Shown: piece after piece, positions 1-10,701 of the stretch
How the letters are laid out: every line of letters begins with the position of its first letter
Numbering within the stretch: position 1 is the stretch's first letter
Source: Raphanus sativus
Taxonomy: Eukaryota > Streptophyta > Magnoliopsida > Brassicales > Brassicaceae
Assembly (NCBI RefSeq): GCF_000801105.2
Contig: NC_079515.1
Span: forward strand, 38,511,920 to 38,575,919
Length of the DNA stretch: 64,000 bases
Direction: 5' to 3'
Notes under the pieces: generated by a model
Database searches by the model: none
What the model saw: the letters and a program-made list of their open reading frames with translations, nothing else
What the model was told of the DNA's origin: nothing
Position numbers and translations under genes: made by a program

Positions 1-2043
1 TTATTTGATGAATCCTTTCAAAACTTGAGAAATTCAGACTTACATTTTTTTTGAGAAACTTTAGGGTGAGAATAACTAGAATTTCCACTCAGAAAATGTT
101 AATTCATTAGATAAGAAATATAAAAAAGTAATATCAAAAATGTTTGTCAAGCTTTTAGAAATTCACCACTAAAATAATGAAACTTTGTGTTCACACTTCA
201 TACATCAAATATTACTTTAATATTTTTCTATAAGAAACTCCCTTGACATATTATCAATAATGATGCTCCTAAATACATCAACCAATGGGTTACTCTAAGA
301 CAAGTTCCTAACAAGATATATGGTGTAGAATCACAACTTAAAAAGTGAAATGTGTGTTTAAATAATTTTCCCTCGGTTTCATTATACACCAAGTACAACA
401 CTCATTGAGATTAAAATATTTAAGAGAGTTTCATGACTATATCTTGGTAGTGTTTAGCTAAATAATTGTTGCTTTTCTAATCAAAGATAGAGAAATAAGA
501 AAGTAAAAAACGAAATGGTGGGTGGGGCAGTTGTGCCGTGAGTGTTCTTCAAAGGCTATAAAGTAAGGTTTAGCAAGAGGTGCACAAGTTTCCCACCACT
601 TTGGTTATTCCAAACACTTGATACTATTATTTTGTTGTCTTTAGGCTGTAATTATATGATGTAGCATCGGAGAATTGATATTCGTAGGCCCGTATATGTT
701 TTTCGTTTTAAAATTTACGCAATTCAAGACAAGATGTCTATTCTTAATGTGTTGACTTTGAGAGGAACTTTTAATCTTTCTTTTTTACAAGAATCGAATT
801 CGCCATCATCAATTGCGTGATTGACCTAGATTCTTATTGTTACTATTATCTATGGTGCATCCCAGTCTATAGTTCGGTGTATGGAGAATTTCCTAAGAGT
901 GGTCCGGACATCAATCCTCATACAAGTATGTGTAATTAATGTGTAGAGTATAATGGACTGAGACAAGATTTTGGAAGTCATAAATGTTTACATTTTAGTT
1001 TTCAGTCCTAGTTTTTAGAAATCTTGATGTTATAAAGCAATATATTCTCTTCATTTACAATTGCTACATTTCCACAGTTCCACTACATTTATTTATCAAT
1101 ACAGTAAGAATCGAGAAGTTTGTAACATATGACTTAACGACATGACCAACTGTCTTAGCTTAGCGTCGGTAAGATATATATACGGAGCGTAAAAATGAAC
1201 CGAACTATTTTGCACTGTCACAATTTATGATCTGTTATTTCTGTTAGTAATGAAAAAAACACCATTTATTTCTGTTAAGCACACTGCGACCAATAATTTA
1301 CAGCTTATATACAGAGTTTTACACCGAACCGGATTATCATCAGCTAAACCAACAAACTCACACTCTAATAAAGATCAATCCCACCATCTGCTGATGGCAT
1401 CACTACTCACGAGCATACAGTATTCTAGATCATCACTTGGTGCTTTTTCTCTTTACTCTGCTTGTGTATCCGGCAAAACGCATGCTGATGCATCGTAAGG
1501 CTCAATAGGCAACAGCCACTGAAAATATTTTTGTTTTTTCCTCTCGTTGGTGTGGAGATGCCCTAATGATGATGATGTTTGACAACCTTATCAGAATCCA
1601 CCAACTGTAATAGTAACAGACTGAGTAATCAAAGTACCTATAATAAAAAAAACTAAAACGGAAAAGACGTCTAGTTCAATGTCACCGAATCTCAAGAAAA
1701 CAGTTAAAAGAAAGAACCAACGTTCAATGTAGTAATGGGTGGCAAAGAAACCCTCAGAAGTTGCCAAGAATCTACAGCAATGGTTACTCTAAAACCTCAA
1801 TGGTAAAGTAACCCAAGAGGGAGCCCCACTTTCTCACCGTCACAGATTACTAAAACTTTCATCACTGGGAATCTTGATATAGTTTCAAAAACATATCAGA
1901 CCTAACGTTTCAAAACATATCAGACCTAACGTCCCAAAAAAAAAAAAAAATTAAACCATTGTGCTTTTGAAATGTATCTAGTGACCTCGAGTTTTAGGGT
2001 TGAATGACATAACTAAGTTTGGTCGAAAACCTACCGCTACTAT
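1..2043. other. Intergenic DNA, no gene recognised
   Basis: AT-rich sequence with no open frame that resembles a known protein and no paired splice sites around coding-like sequence. The only structure I see is a short tandem duplication near 1883-1931, described separately. It may hold the 3' flank of the U11/U12-25K gene at its right end. Confidence 0.6.
1883..1931. repeat. Short tandem duplication (25/24 bp)
   Basis: Two adjacent copies of a unit containing CATATCAGACCTAACG, differing by one A in an A-run, followed by a run of A. It probably arose by replication slippage. It lies just beyond the 3' end of the minus-strand U11/U12-25K gene. Confidence 0.8.
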
Positions 2044-2812
2044 CTAACAAGTCTTGTGCAGTGAACGAAAGAGACGGTGCTTCTTCCTCTTAGAGTGTCT
2101 TCCCGGACCTTTCTTCATCACATACGGAACAAATGCGATCTGGTTCATAAAGACCAATCAAAACAAGATTAAAGACAATCAGAGCATATGTATTCAAATA
2201 GTTTGAACATAGTACAGCAACCGAGGTAAACCTGAGAGTTATTTCGAACTCCGACATCCTGAAGAACTGCGTCATCGTCAAGCAACTTCTCGTTATTACA
2301 CGAAAGACAGAAATTTGACCATACATGCTTCCTGCACGTTCCCAAACAAAACTCTTGTAATAACAAAAGGTTTCTCTTTTCCGACAAGATAAATAAAAAA
2401 AGGTGAGAGCTTTACCAAGAGATGTGGCGATGACCCATGTTTGCTTGCTCCATCTCATTAACTTTCTTCTTGATCAAAATCTTTAGATCCTTCAAAGTAG
2501 CTGAATTCATGACCGCCACATCTGCCAATAAGAAGAAAAACGTAAATGCACACCACTTGTACGACTAAATGCCCATGTGAAAGTATATATATATATATTA
2601 CCCAAGGAGGAGCCGTCGAGTTTGACGATGGAGAGTCGCATAGCGCTTCCCTTTTCAAGGCTGACGAGAGTGACGACATCCGACAGTGTTGGATTCCCCG
2701 GAACGTCGGCGAGAATCGGATCGACGAGTAGTTGAGAGAGCAACGATCTCAGCTTCTCTCGCTTCGTCTCAACGTCGTAATCTCCGATTCCGACAACATC
2801 GCCGCTCTCCAT
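2044..2812 (-). CDS. U11/U12 small nuclear ribonucleoprotein 25 kDa protein
   Basis: Subunit of the minor (U12-type) spliceosome U11/U12 di-snRNP, which recognises 5' splice sites of rare introns in the nucleus. Four exons join in frame: 2602-2812, 2416-2521, 2232-2331 and 2044-2139 (170 codons plus stop). The product starts MESGDVVG, has the ubiquitin-like body with NNEKLLDD, and ends in a very basic tail (GRHSKRKKHRLF). Family members have a ubiquitin-like fold of this size, so it looks complete. Intron 1 contains a (TA) run. The protein matches my memory of Arabidopsis At3g07860; its neighbours on the right are the At3g078xx polygalacturonases, as in Arabidopsis. Exon 3 ends at a weak-looking donor (CAG|GTTTAC). 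It is the only gene in the window acting in minor splicing. Confidence 0.9.
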
Positions 2813-3457
2813 TGTGGTGGTGTCTCGGCTTTCCTTTAGGGTTTCTCTTATACAAGTCTAGAATCTAATTGTTTAGCCCATGTTGAGCCCATTACAAAAT
2901 TTTCACGTAGTGGGCCGAGTTAATTTCTCCAATCCCCTGATATTCGTCCATTTATTTATAATATACACGTTTAATATCTGAAAACATTTTATTTGTAACT
3001 AATTAGTCGGGTGTTTTACTTAGAGTTTATTTATGTTTTTTTTTTGTAAAACGAGTTTATTAATGTTTTTACATCAAAATCTAAGTTTCGAGCAAAAGGT
3101 GATTTATTAACAACTATACTGAAATATTTATAAGTTGTACAATGATGTCAAAAAAAAAAACTAAGCTGTAAAATTGTTTTATTTAATAATTCTCAAAATT
3201 TATAAATATTTTTTATTTGAATTGGAATTCTTGTATCTAAAACCAAATCAAAACCAAGCGTAACAAAAACATATTAAGTCTGATTTTCTCGATCGTAGAT
3301 GAGACATCTTTTTGCAACCTCACATGCATGTTTCCATATATAGAAAACGGAGCAAGTCAAGAAGGTCGTGCTTAAATCTCTCATTATGTATTACACTAAT
3401 CATGAATTCTATTTTTCGTTAGGCGGAATTTGTGGTTTTCAAAGTCTTTCGCTCCTC

Positions 3458-3464
3458 TATAAAA
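3458..3464 (+). promoter_or_regulatory. Probable TATA box of the first polygalacturonase gene
   Basis: TATAAAA lies about 120 bases upstream of the ATG at 3580, with an A-rich leader between. The position suits a plant core promoter. No transcript evidence is available here. Confidence 0.5.
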
Positions 3465-3579
3465 TGAACTCTTGACTCATCAGAGCAAACCAAGAAAAAA
3501 CGAAAAAAAAAAGTATAAAGAGAGAAAACCCGATACTAAGAAAAAAAAAATATATAAATAAACTTAAGAGCATTAAAAA

Positions 3580-5582
3580 ATGGTGGGTTTGCGCCGCGCG
3601 AAGACACTAGTTTTTGTAGTACTAGTGGTTATGGCCACAACAATAGCAAATGGGGCTAAAATGCTTCAAGAAAACGATAAAGACGAACCATCCAAAGGAA
3701 GCGTTCAAACTAGAATTGATGTTAAAGCATTAGGAGCCAAAGCAGACGGCAAAACCGATGACAGTAAGGTACGTTCCATATCATATAGTTATACGTCTAG
3801 TCTCTCTTGTTATATGGTTTTAAGTAAGAATATGGTGTGGAACGGGTGTTATATATATAGGCATTTGCGGATGCATGGAAAAAAGCATGTGAATTAAAAT
3901 CACCAAGCAAGATTAAAGTGTCGAAGGGGAAGTATTTGGTAAAGACCCTAGAGTTCAAGGGTCCATGCAAAAGTGCCGTCACTTTCGAAATGGATGGCCA
4001 TATAATGGCTCCTTCTAAGGCCACTCCTGGTAAACCTCATTGCGGATGGATTAATTTCGAAAAACTCGAGAATTTCAATTTGAATGGGCATGGAGCCATT
4101 TTTGATGGTCAAGGCGCCCACGCTTGGAAGATCAACGACTGTGCTAAAACTGGGAAATGCAACACTCTCCCGATCGTAAGAACTTTCAATTCGACATAAA
4201 ATATAAAAGCATATTTTTATGAGAAAATACCTGATAGAAGTAAAACATGTTTTTATTCCAAAATAGCAAAAAAAAAGAACAGAAAAAATCCAAATAATAG
4301 ATTAAAAGTTAAAGAAAATTATTTTATATTTAGATTTGATTTTAATGAATAGAGTTTAATATTGATAAGATGAATTAGGATAAGGGTTGGGGTTTGAAAT
4401 AATTTAGTCATTTTATCATTTAATTAATAGTATTTTCGGGATTTATTTTTGCATGCTATTTGGTCATTATATTGGTGGTATCTAAAAGATTTATCTTATT
4501 TTCGAATCTATAATTGACTAACTACGTAAATATTTATTGGTTATAGAACATCCGGATCACAGATCTCACGAACTCGAAAATTAAAGGTATAAAATCAACA
4601 AACAGCAAACTTTTCCACATGAACATTATCAACTGCAAGAACTTAACGCTTGAGGATATTGGTATTGATGCACCTCCGGAGAGCCTTAACACCGATGGTA
4701 TCCATATTGGAAGGTCTAATGGCGTCAGATTAGTACGTGCAAAGATTAAAACCGGAGATGACTGCATTTCCATAGGAGATGGTACTGAAAATTTTCTTGT
4801 CGAGAACGTAGAATGTGGACCAGGACATGGTATTGCCATCGGAAGTCTTGGAAAGTACCCTAATGAGCAACCAGTGAGAGGAGTCACCATTAGGAGAAGC
4901 CTCATCAAGAACACTGACAATGGTGTTCGCATTAAGACATGGCCTGGATCTCCCCCTGGTATCGTTTCCAACATTCTTTTCCAGGATATCACAATGGAGA
5001 ATGTTAGCTTACCTATTCTCATCGACCAAGTGTATTGCCCTCATGGCCACTGCAAGAAAGGGGTATGTAACCAAATCAAAGTATTTACTATATTCGAAAA
5101 ATACATTTTCATAATCATGGGCTTTCAGTTTAAAATCATTTAGGAGTGCAGGGACCATGTACTTTATATACTACTTTAGATTCATAATTAATTTAGTTTT
5201 CGACGCGAGGTATTATAACCAGAAATGTTAGGAGAGGGAATGTTTCTATACGAAACTCAAATTATGACACATCACACATATATTTTGGTGTGGTTGATAA
5301 TATTGAACAAGCTTTTAAATCATATATGCGCAGGGACCATCGAAAGTGAAGTTGTCGGACATCACCTACAGGGACATTAAGGGCACATCAGCGTCAAAGG
5401 TGGCTGTGAAACTACTTTGCAGCCCAGGAGTGCCGTGCACTGATATTACTCTCTCTAACATAGACTTCGTACACACTGGTAAAAAGGAACCACTTGTCTC
5501 GGCATGTTCTGACGTCAAGCCTAAACTAAAAGGAAAGATGGAACCACCTGCTTGCACTGAAAAAGCTAAACCGGATTCATAA
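3580..5582 (+). CDS. Exopolygalacturonase (glycoside hydrolase family 28)
   Basis: Secreted pectin-degrading enzyme that hydrolyses galacturonic acid units from pectate; members of this clade are typically pollen-expressed. Four exons join in frame: 3580-3768, 3861-4175, 4547-5062 and 5334-5582. An N-terminal hydrophobic signal peptide (VFVVLVVMATTIANG) precedes the right-handed beta-helix domain. All four GH28 catalytic signatures are present: LNTDGIH, GDDCIS, CGPGHG and RIKTW. Length and motifs are normal, so the gene looks functional. It is the upstream member of a same-strand pair with the gene at 9.2-10.7 kb; both have introns at equivalent places (after the TDDSK/DITQ region, after LPI, and near KKG/NKQ), so they descend from a tandem duplication. 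It resembles the Arabidopsis At3g07840/At3g07850 enzymes from memory. Exact pectin specificity is inferred from the clade. Confidence 0.9.
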
Positions 5583-6132
5583 AGTTAAAGTCGCTCGTCC
5601 ACCATGCATCCATCCAGTCTGGTTAAGACGCTTTGGTCAGCGTGCTATGAAAAAGTCTAGAAAATATTTGTCTTGTTTTTACCTTTAAATGATATGGATA
5701 TCTAGTAGAGATAATAGTCCCTTCAGGTTTGGAATTTCTTTGTATTCTTTTTGTGATAAAAAAAAGTCCCTTCAGGTTTGGAATTTATTAGCGGAAAAAT
5801 CGTTTCAAAGCTCGAGCACAGCACGTGTGCATTGTGACGGTAGAAACTATAAAGGAAAAAAATTGCAGTAGAAAGACGTTTTGGTGACACATGACTCAAA
5901 CTCAAGGTACAAAGAGCAACCTTAAATCGGGAGCATCACTCAAAATCTAGCAACCATGTTGTACCTTTGATGGATCCCCTGAAACATGACATCACACACA
6001 AGTCTCATGAAAATATGAAATGTCTTTTCTTTTTGCTAAGAAAGAAAAGTTAAGTGGTTTTATTGTGTGTACGTTACGTACGTTATGAACTTAATATTTT
6101 TAAAATAAACTGAATATCTTAGAGCAGCGTTC
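5583..6132. other. 3' flank of the first polygalacturonase gene
   Basis: No gene seen. A 21-base phrase including CCCTTCAGGTTTGGAATTT occurs twice, near 5717 and 5766, separated by an A-rich stretch. This looks like a local duplication in the 3' untranslated region. Confidence 0.5.
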
Positions 6133-6238
6133 TAAGAGCATCATTATCCCATATACTCTAAATAGGTCTCTTATTCTTTTTTTAATACTTTTAAAATGCA
6201 AAAGTGAATTAAGAGATTGGATTAAGAGACCCGAAAAT

Positions 6239-7216
6239 TTACGTGATCCAATGGAAGTCTCTTAATTTAGGGTTATTAAAAAATTTAAGTGCAATACTTT
6301 CACCACTCTCTTCCTCATCATCTTTTCTTGCTTGTTTCTTAGCGTATATCAGTTTAGTTGCCACCAGCAGCTCCCCATTCAGGACAGGGCATCTAATATG
6401 AGTGCTTGTCTGGTCCAAAGTCGCATTCAAGTGTCTGGTGAAGAACAAAACTGCGATTCTTTTTACCGATCTTAAGATGTTACCACGCTCTGAGCAGTCT
6501 GACCAACTCCTTTTGAGTTTCACCTGAAGGAAAGATATAGAAAAGATGAATTCAATATTCTTTGAGTTGTGCCAAGAAGATTATTTGTTATTTACTGACC
6601 TCTGAGTCTGGAAAGAGAAGCTCTCCGCCTTCAGTTATGTTTGAGACGTAGAGAATGACGGTTGCTAACAAAGATTCATGCGACACAGAGCTAGATTCTT
6701 CTCCAAAATAATCCAACTTGTTGCCTGACTTCTCCAAACTGTAACTTCTTACCTTGATGGGACCGCTGTTTTCCGAAAGATGTGCATCAAAAGAGAAAAA
6801 CACAAGCCAGCAGTTTGGCCAAGAAGAAACCGATTACAAACATAATTCAAGAAAATAGCCCTTTCCGAGAGGAATGTTACCAGATGATCACACTCTTCCT
6901 CTGACAAGAACCCACGGTAAAGGAAGACCCTGTGGTGGGTGCATACGAAATAGTTTCAGACATACGTTAGTAACTCTTGCAAACTGATCTAACAACCGAT
7001 TCAAAAATGGGGTACCTGACCTTGGTTGCCATGAAAGTTAACACGTTTCGGATCCACAGACTTATATCCAAAAACATTAACACAATGCAAATCCAATTCA
7101 CCAGTTCATCAGAACTTAGACACCAACCAGAAAATAAATTGAAAACATAGACATCTAAGAAAATTAAAAGAAAAAAGACAGAGACAGAGAGAGAAAGGGA
7201 AGGGAGAGACATCTAA
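6239..7216 (-). pseudogene. Prolyl 4-hydroxylase-like gene, degenerate
   Basis: Related to 2-oxoglutarate/Fe(II) dioxygenases that hydroxylate proline in secreted cell-wall proteins. Pieces appear in order on the minus strand: a hydrophobic leader near 7212, SVDPKRV near 7050, FLYRGFLSEEECDHL near 6900, KLDYFGEE and ATVILYVSNITEGGELLFP at 6600-6720, then LFFTRHLNATLDQTSTHIRCP and ATKLIYAKKQ at 6300-6450. The distal His (STH) and the 2OG-binding Lys (ATK) survive. The usual 50-60 residues between EEECDHL and the jelly-roll strands are missing, and the HxD iron-ligand motif is absent (NKLDYF where HFDYF is typical). The protein is therefore probably inactive. Introns seem retained, so this was copied as genomic DNA. 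It sits inside a putative transposon. Confidence 0.65.
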
Positions 7217-7472
7217 GAACATTGGTTCCTATAACACACGCAATCAGCAAAACCAGACATTGAAACAATCGAAACCCTCAAATGGTTTGGTTTGGAATTG
7301 ATCAAACATGCATAATTGATCAACATTCCAGTAAAATTGATTCAAAAAGTTTCAATTTTTTTACCTCAGTTAGACGAGACAGAGAAAGAGAGAGAGGGGG
7401 AATCGGCGAATGAAAAATCAGCTTCACAACAAAGAGACGCGGCTTGCTTCGTCGTCAAAGGGAGGAACCCGA

Positions 7473-7495
7473 CAGAGAGAGAGAGAGAGAGAGAG

Positions 7496-7562
<67 letters not shown>
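7473..7562. repeat. (GA)n microsatellite
   Basis: About 90 bases of nearly pure GA dinucleotides with two CACA interruptions. It lies just upstream of the prolyl-4-hydroxylase-like unit, where a 5' leader would be. Repeats of this type are common in plant 5' leaders and are usually polymorphic. Confidence 0.95.
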
Positions 7563-7567
<5 letters not shown>

Positions 7568-7861
7568 TCACACGGTGACGCGTGTCCTGAAGACCGTCTC
7601 TTGTTTCGCTTGTTTAATATACGTTCCTTAAGGTAATTCCCTTTTTTCTTTTATTTTTAATCCTAATTAAACTAATATACCCACATAAGAGACTCCGATA
7701 AAGGTGCTCTAAAATCAGCTATATTAATAGTTATCAATATGGTTGAGTACAGTTGTTAAAATTTGTTGGACATTTTTTCAGTCAAAATATTCTTGAAAAT
7801 ACGACGTTAGTCAGTTTTTAGTTTTTATCCTTCAAGTTACACAATTAGAGATATGATCACT

Positions 7862-8972
7862 ACACAAGACCTTTCTGTTGGCTAAAGACAAAGTCTTTCT
7901 GTTGGCTAAAGACAAAGTCTGGCATCTACAGTGTCAAGTCCGGCTACTACGCCCGACGTGATGAAACTACACAAGACCTCCCGCTACAACCGCTCCTACA
8001 AGACTTCAACTGGAGAAAGTTTGTATGGCGAGAAGAGACTTCTCCTAAACTCAAACTCTTCTTATGGAAGCTCTGTCGCGGCGCCCTCCCCCTTGGAGTT
8101 AACTTGCAACACAGAGGAATTGAAACAAATGGAAACTGCCCCCATTGTTTAGAACCAGAAACAGAACTTCATCTCTTCTTCCTGTGCCCGTTTGCAAAAC
8201 AGGTCTGGGAGGCAGCTCCATTTACGACGCCACCGGACTTCGCTACCATCACGACACTCCATGATGCGTTTCTGATCATGTCGACCCTTCTATGCGTACC
8301 TCCGACCGGAATCAGCAGCAGTCTCACGTCGTGGTTACTATGGAGCATATGGACATCCCGCAATACACTGGTGTTTGATTGCAGGTCCCAATCAGCGAAG
8401 GCAGTGATGGAGAAGACGGTACCGGCAGCCAGAGAATGGATCCTTGCCCAATCTGAGTTCAAGCCAACGAGACACCAATCTATCCTGCTACCTGAAGCAA
8501 CGCTCCCTCCTCCTAATACTTTCGTATGCAACACGGATGGGGCATGGATGGCGTCACAACGAGCAGGTCTAGGATGGGTGATCGCGAACCAGGAGCAAAG
8601 CTACATATCGGAGGGCTCTCAGGCAGTCTTTCATGTTTCATCATCCCTCATGGCGGAAGCGCTGGCTATGAGGGAAGCTCTCCAAGAAGCTAAGCGCAAC
8701 TCTATTCACAACGTCTGGTGTAAAACCGACTCTCAGGAGCTCGCAAGAGCTATCAACTCGAAGTCATATTCGGTGGAGCTTTTCGGAGTTCTCATGGATA
8801 TCGAGTTTCTATCCACTGCATTTGCTTTCTTTTCTGTTTCTTTTGTTAGCCGAGAGAACAATTCAGCAGCTGACTCTCTGGCCAAGTTTGCTCTCCATAA
8901 CTCTATTGCTACCTTGTTTTGATCCCGTTTAGATTTATAAATCAGTTCGTTGCCAAAAAAAAAAAAAAAAAA
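7862..8972 (+). mobile_element. 5'-truncated LINE with RNase H domain
   Basis: Non-LTR retrotransposon fragment. It is bounded by a 15-bp target-site duplication, AGAGATATGATCACT, at 7847-7861 and 8973-8987, and ends in a poly(A) tract of about 19 following GTTCGTTGCC. The frame from about 7873 to 8922 is open and encodes the C-terminal end of the reverse-transcriptase protein: YSVKSGYY, a zinc-binding-type region (CPHCLEPETELHLFFLCP), then an RNase H domain with its acidic residues in NTDGAW, MAEALAMREAL, CKTDSQ and NSAADSLAK. Endonuclease and polymerase parts are missing. The intact frame and exact duplication indicate a recent insertion. It landed about 200 bases upstream of the second polygalacturonase gene. 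Confidence 0.93.
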
Positions 8973-9067
8973 AGAGATATGATCACTTCCTAAAACATGG
9001 GTCAAACAACCTAAAAATAACGAGAGGTTGTGAGAAAAGTTAGACTTGAACATTTTTCCCCCAACCC

Positions 9068-9076
9068 ACTATATAA
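9068..9076 (+). promoter_or_regulatory. Probable TATA box of the second polygalacturonase gene
   Basis: CTATATAAA lies about 100 bases upstream of the ATG at 9174. The LINE insertion ends only about 90 bases further upstream, so any upstream regulatory DNA is displaced by more than 1 kb. Confidence 0.5.
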
Positions 9077-9173
9077 ACGTAACCATGAGTTTAATCAAAT
9101 TCAAGAAACAAAACAAACAAATCAATAAAAAAATAAATAGTAATATTAGTAGTAAATATTTTTTTATTAAACG

Positions 9174-10701
9174 ATGGGTGCATATTCTGGAGCTTTTACA
9201 ATTTTTATTTTCTGTTTGTTGGGATTTTCAGCCAATGCTGTATACATCACCATTGGTTCCTCCTCAGGTTCTGATATTACTCAGGTAAGTTATATTGCTT
9301 TCCCTTTTTCTTGCTGTACAAGCAATCTACAAAGACCATATTCTCGGCTAAGTTGTTAAGGTTTCACTATGCTGATATATGCAGGCACTTCTGAAAGCAT
9401 TCACAACAGCATGCCAATCTCCCACACCGAGCAAAGTGGTGATCCCAAAAGGAGTGTTCAAGCTTGGTGAGATCCAGATGAGGGGTCCATGCAAAGCCCC
9501 AATCGAGATCACCATTCAAGGCACTGTCAAAGCTGATGGTAACGCGATCCAGGGGAAGGACACATGGGTTGTCTTCGGCAACATTAATGGATTTAAGTTG
9601 AACGGAGGTGGAGCTTTCGATGGTGAAGGAAACGCAGCTTGGAGGGTTAACAACTGTCACCAGACTTTCAACTGCAAGAAACTTCCTATCGTATGTGTGC
9701 TTATGTCCTCAATATATCTTAAACTTAGTTGGCTTTTGTGAAAAAGATTAGTGATGTTATTTTATGTCTTCGTTTATATATAGAGTATAAGGTTTGATTT
9801 CGTGGAGAACGCTGAGATCAGAGACATATCTTCAATAGATGCAAAGAACTTCCACATCAACGTGCTTGGTGCCAAGAACATGACCTTTGATCACATCAAC
9901 ATCATTGCTCCAAAAGACAGTCCCAACACTGATGGTATCCATTTGGGAAGAAGTGACGGAGTCAAGATCCTTAACACATTCATCACCACCGGAGATGACT
10001 GCATCTCTGTTGGAGATGGGATGAGGAACCTCCACGTGGAGAAAATCACGTGCGGTCCAGGACATGGAATCAGTGTCGGAAGCCTTGGAAGGTACGGAAT
10101 GGAACAAGATGTCACCGGCATTAGAGTCATAAACTGCACTCTCCAAGAGACTACCAACGGACTGAGGATCAAGACATGGCCGTCTGCAGCTTGCTCCACC
10201 ACTGCCTCCGATATTCATTTCGAGAATATCATTGTCAAGAACGTTTTAAACCCAATCCTCATCGACCAGGAGTACTGCCCTTGGAACCAATGCAACAAGC
10301 AGGTAATGTACTCTTTACCATTCATGCAGGCTCTTTGGTCACTATAATAATAATTAGCACCTAGAGTACATTTTTACCATATTATTTATCATTTCTAAGA
10401 AAACAATCCGTTCGATTAAGATTAAATTACCAATCGTTTTGTTTTGCAGAAACCATCAACGATTAAGCTTGTGAACATCAGCTTCAAGCAAATCAGAGGA
10501 ACATCAGGGAACAAGGATGCAGTGAAGCTTTTGTGCAGCAGGGGATACCCATGCCAAAACGTCGAGATTGGAGACATCGATATCAAGTACAACGGAGCAG
10601 ATGGTCCAGCGACTTTCCAGTGCTCAAACGTGAGCCCCAGACTCATGGGAACTCAGAACCCTAAAGCTTGCACTGGTCCAGTGACCAATTTACCCCAATA
10701 A
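9174..10701 (+). CDS. Exopolygalacturonase (glycoside hydrolase family 28)
   Basis: Secreted pectin hydrolase, closest by memory to Arabidopsis At3g07820 of the pollen exopolygalacturonase clade. Exons 9174-9284, 9385-9690, 9784-10302 and 10450-10701 join in phase 0. The product opens with a signal peptide (MGAYSGAFTIFIFCLLGFSANA) and carries SPNTDGIH, GDDCIS, CGPGHG and RIKTW, the complete GH28 active-site set. Conserved cysteines near the C terminus (LLCSRGYPC, FQCSN, ACTG) are present. It appears functional. It lacks the short linker between signal peptide and catalytic domain seen in the upstream paralogue. The nearby LINE may affect its promoter; that is inference. Confidence 0.93.

Larger units (their letters stand above)
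6136..7709. mobile_element. Putative gene-carrying PIF/Harbinger-type element (Pack-TYPE)
   Basis: The ends are imperfect inverted repeats: GAGCATCATTATC at 6136 and GATAAAGGTGCTC ending at 7709 (11 of 13 positions pair). Both sides are flanked by TAA (6133-6135 and 7710-7712), the 3-bp target duplication expected of PIF/Harbinger transposons. The interior is almost wholly filled by a degenerate prolyl-4-hydroxylase-like gene on the minus strand and a long GA microsatellite. No transposase is visible, so movement would have needed an autonomous partner. The short inverted repeats and 3-bp duplication could be chance; an empty site in a related genome would settle it. Confidence 0.45.

Noticed and set aside
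1250..1498. Open frame of 82 codons in the left flank
   Set aside because: Low-complexity composition, no recognisable domain, no splice or promoter context; likely chance.
7316..7636. Open frame encoding a long Arg-Glu repeat
   Set aside because: It is only the (GA)n microsatellite read in frame; such runs always stay open.
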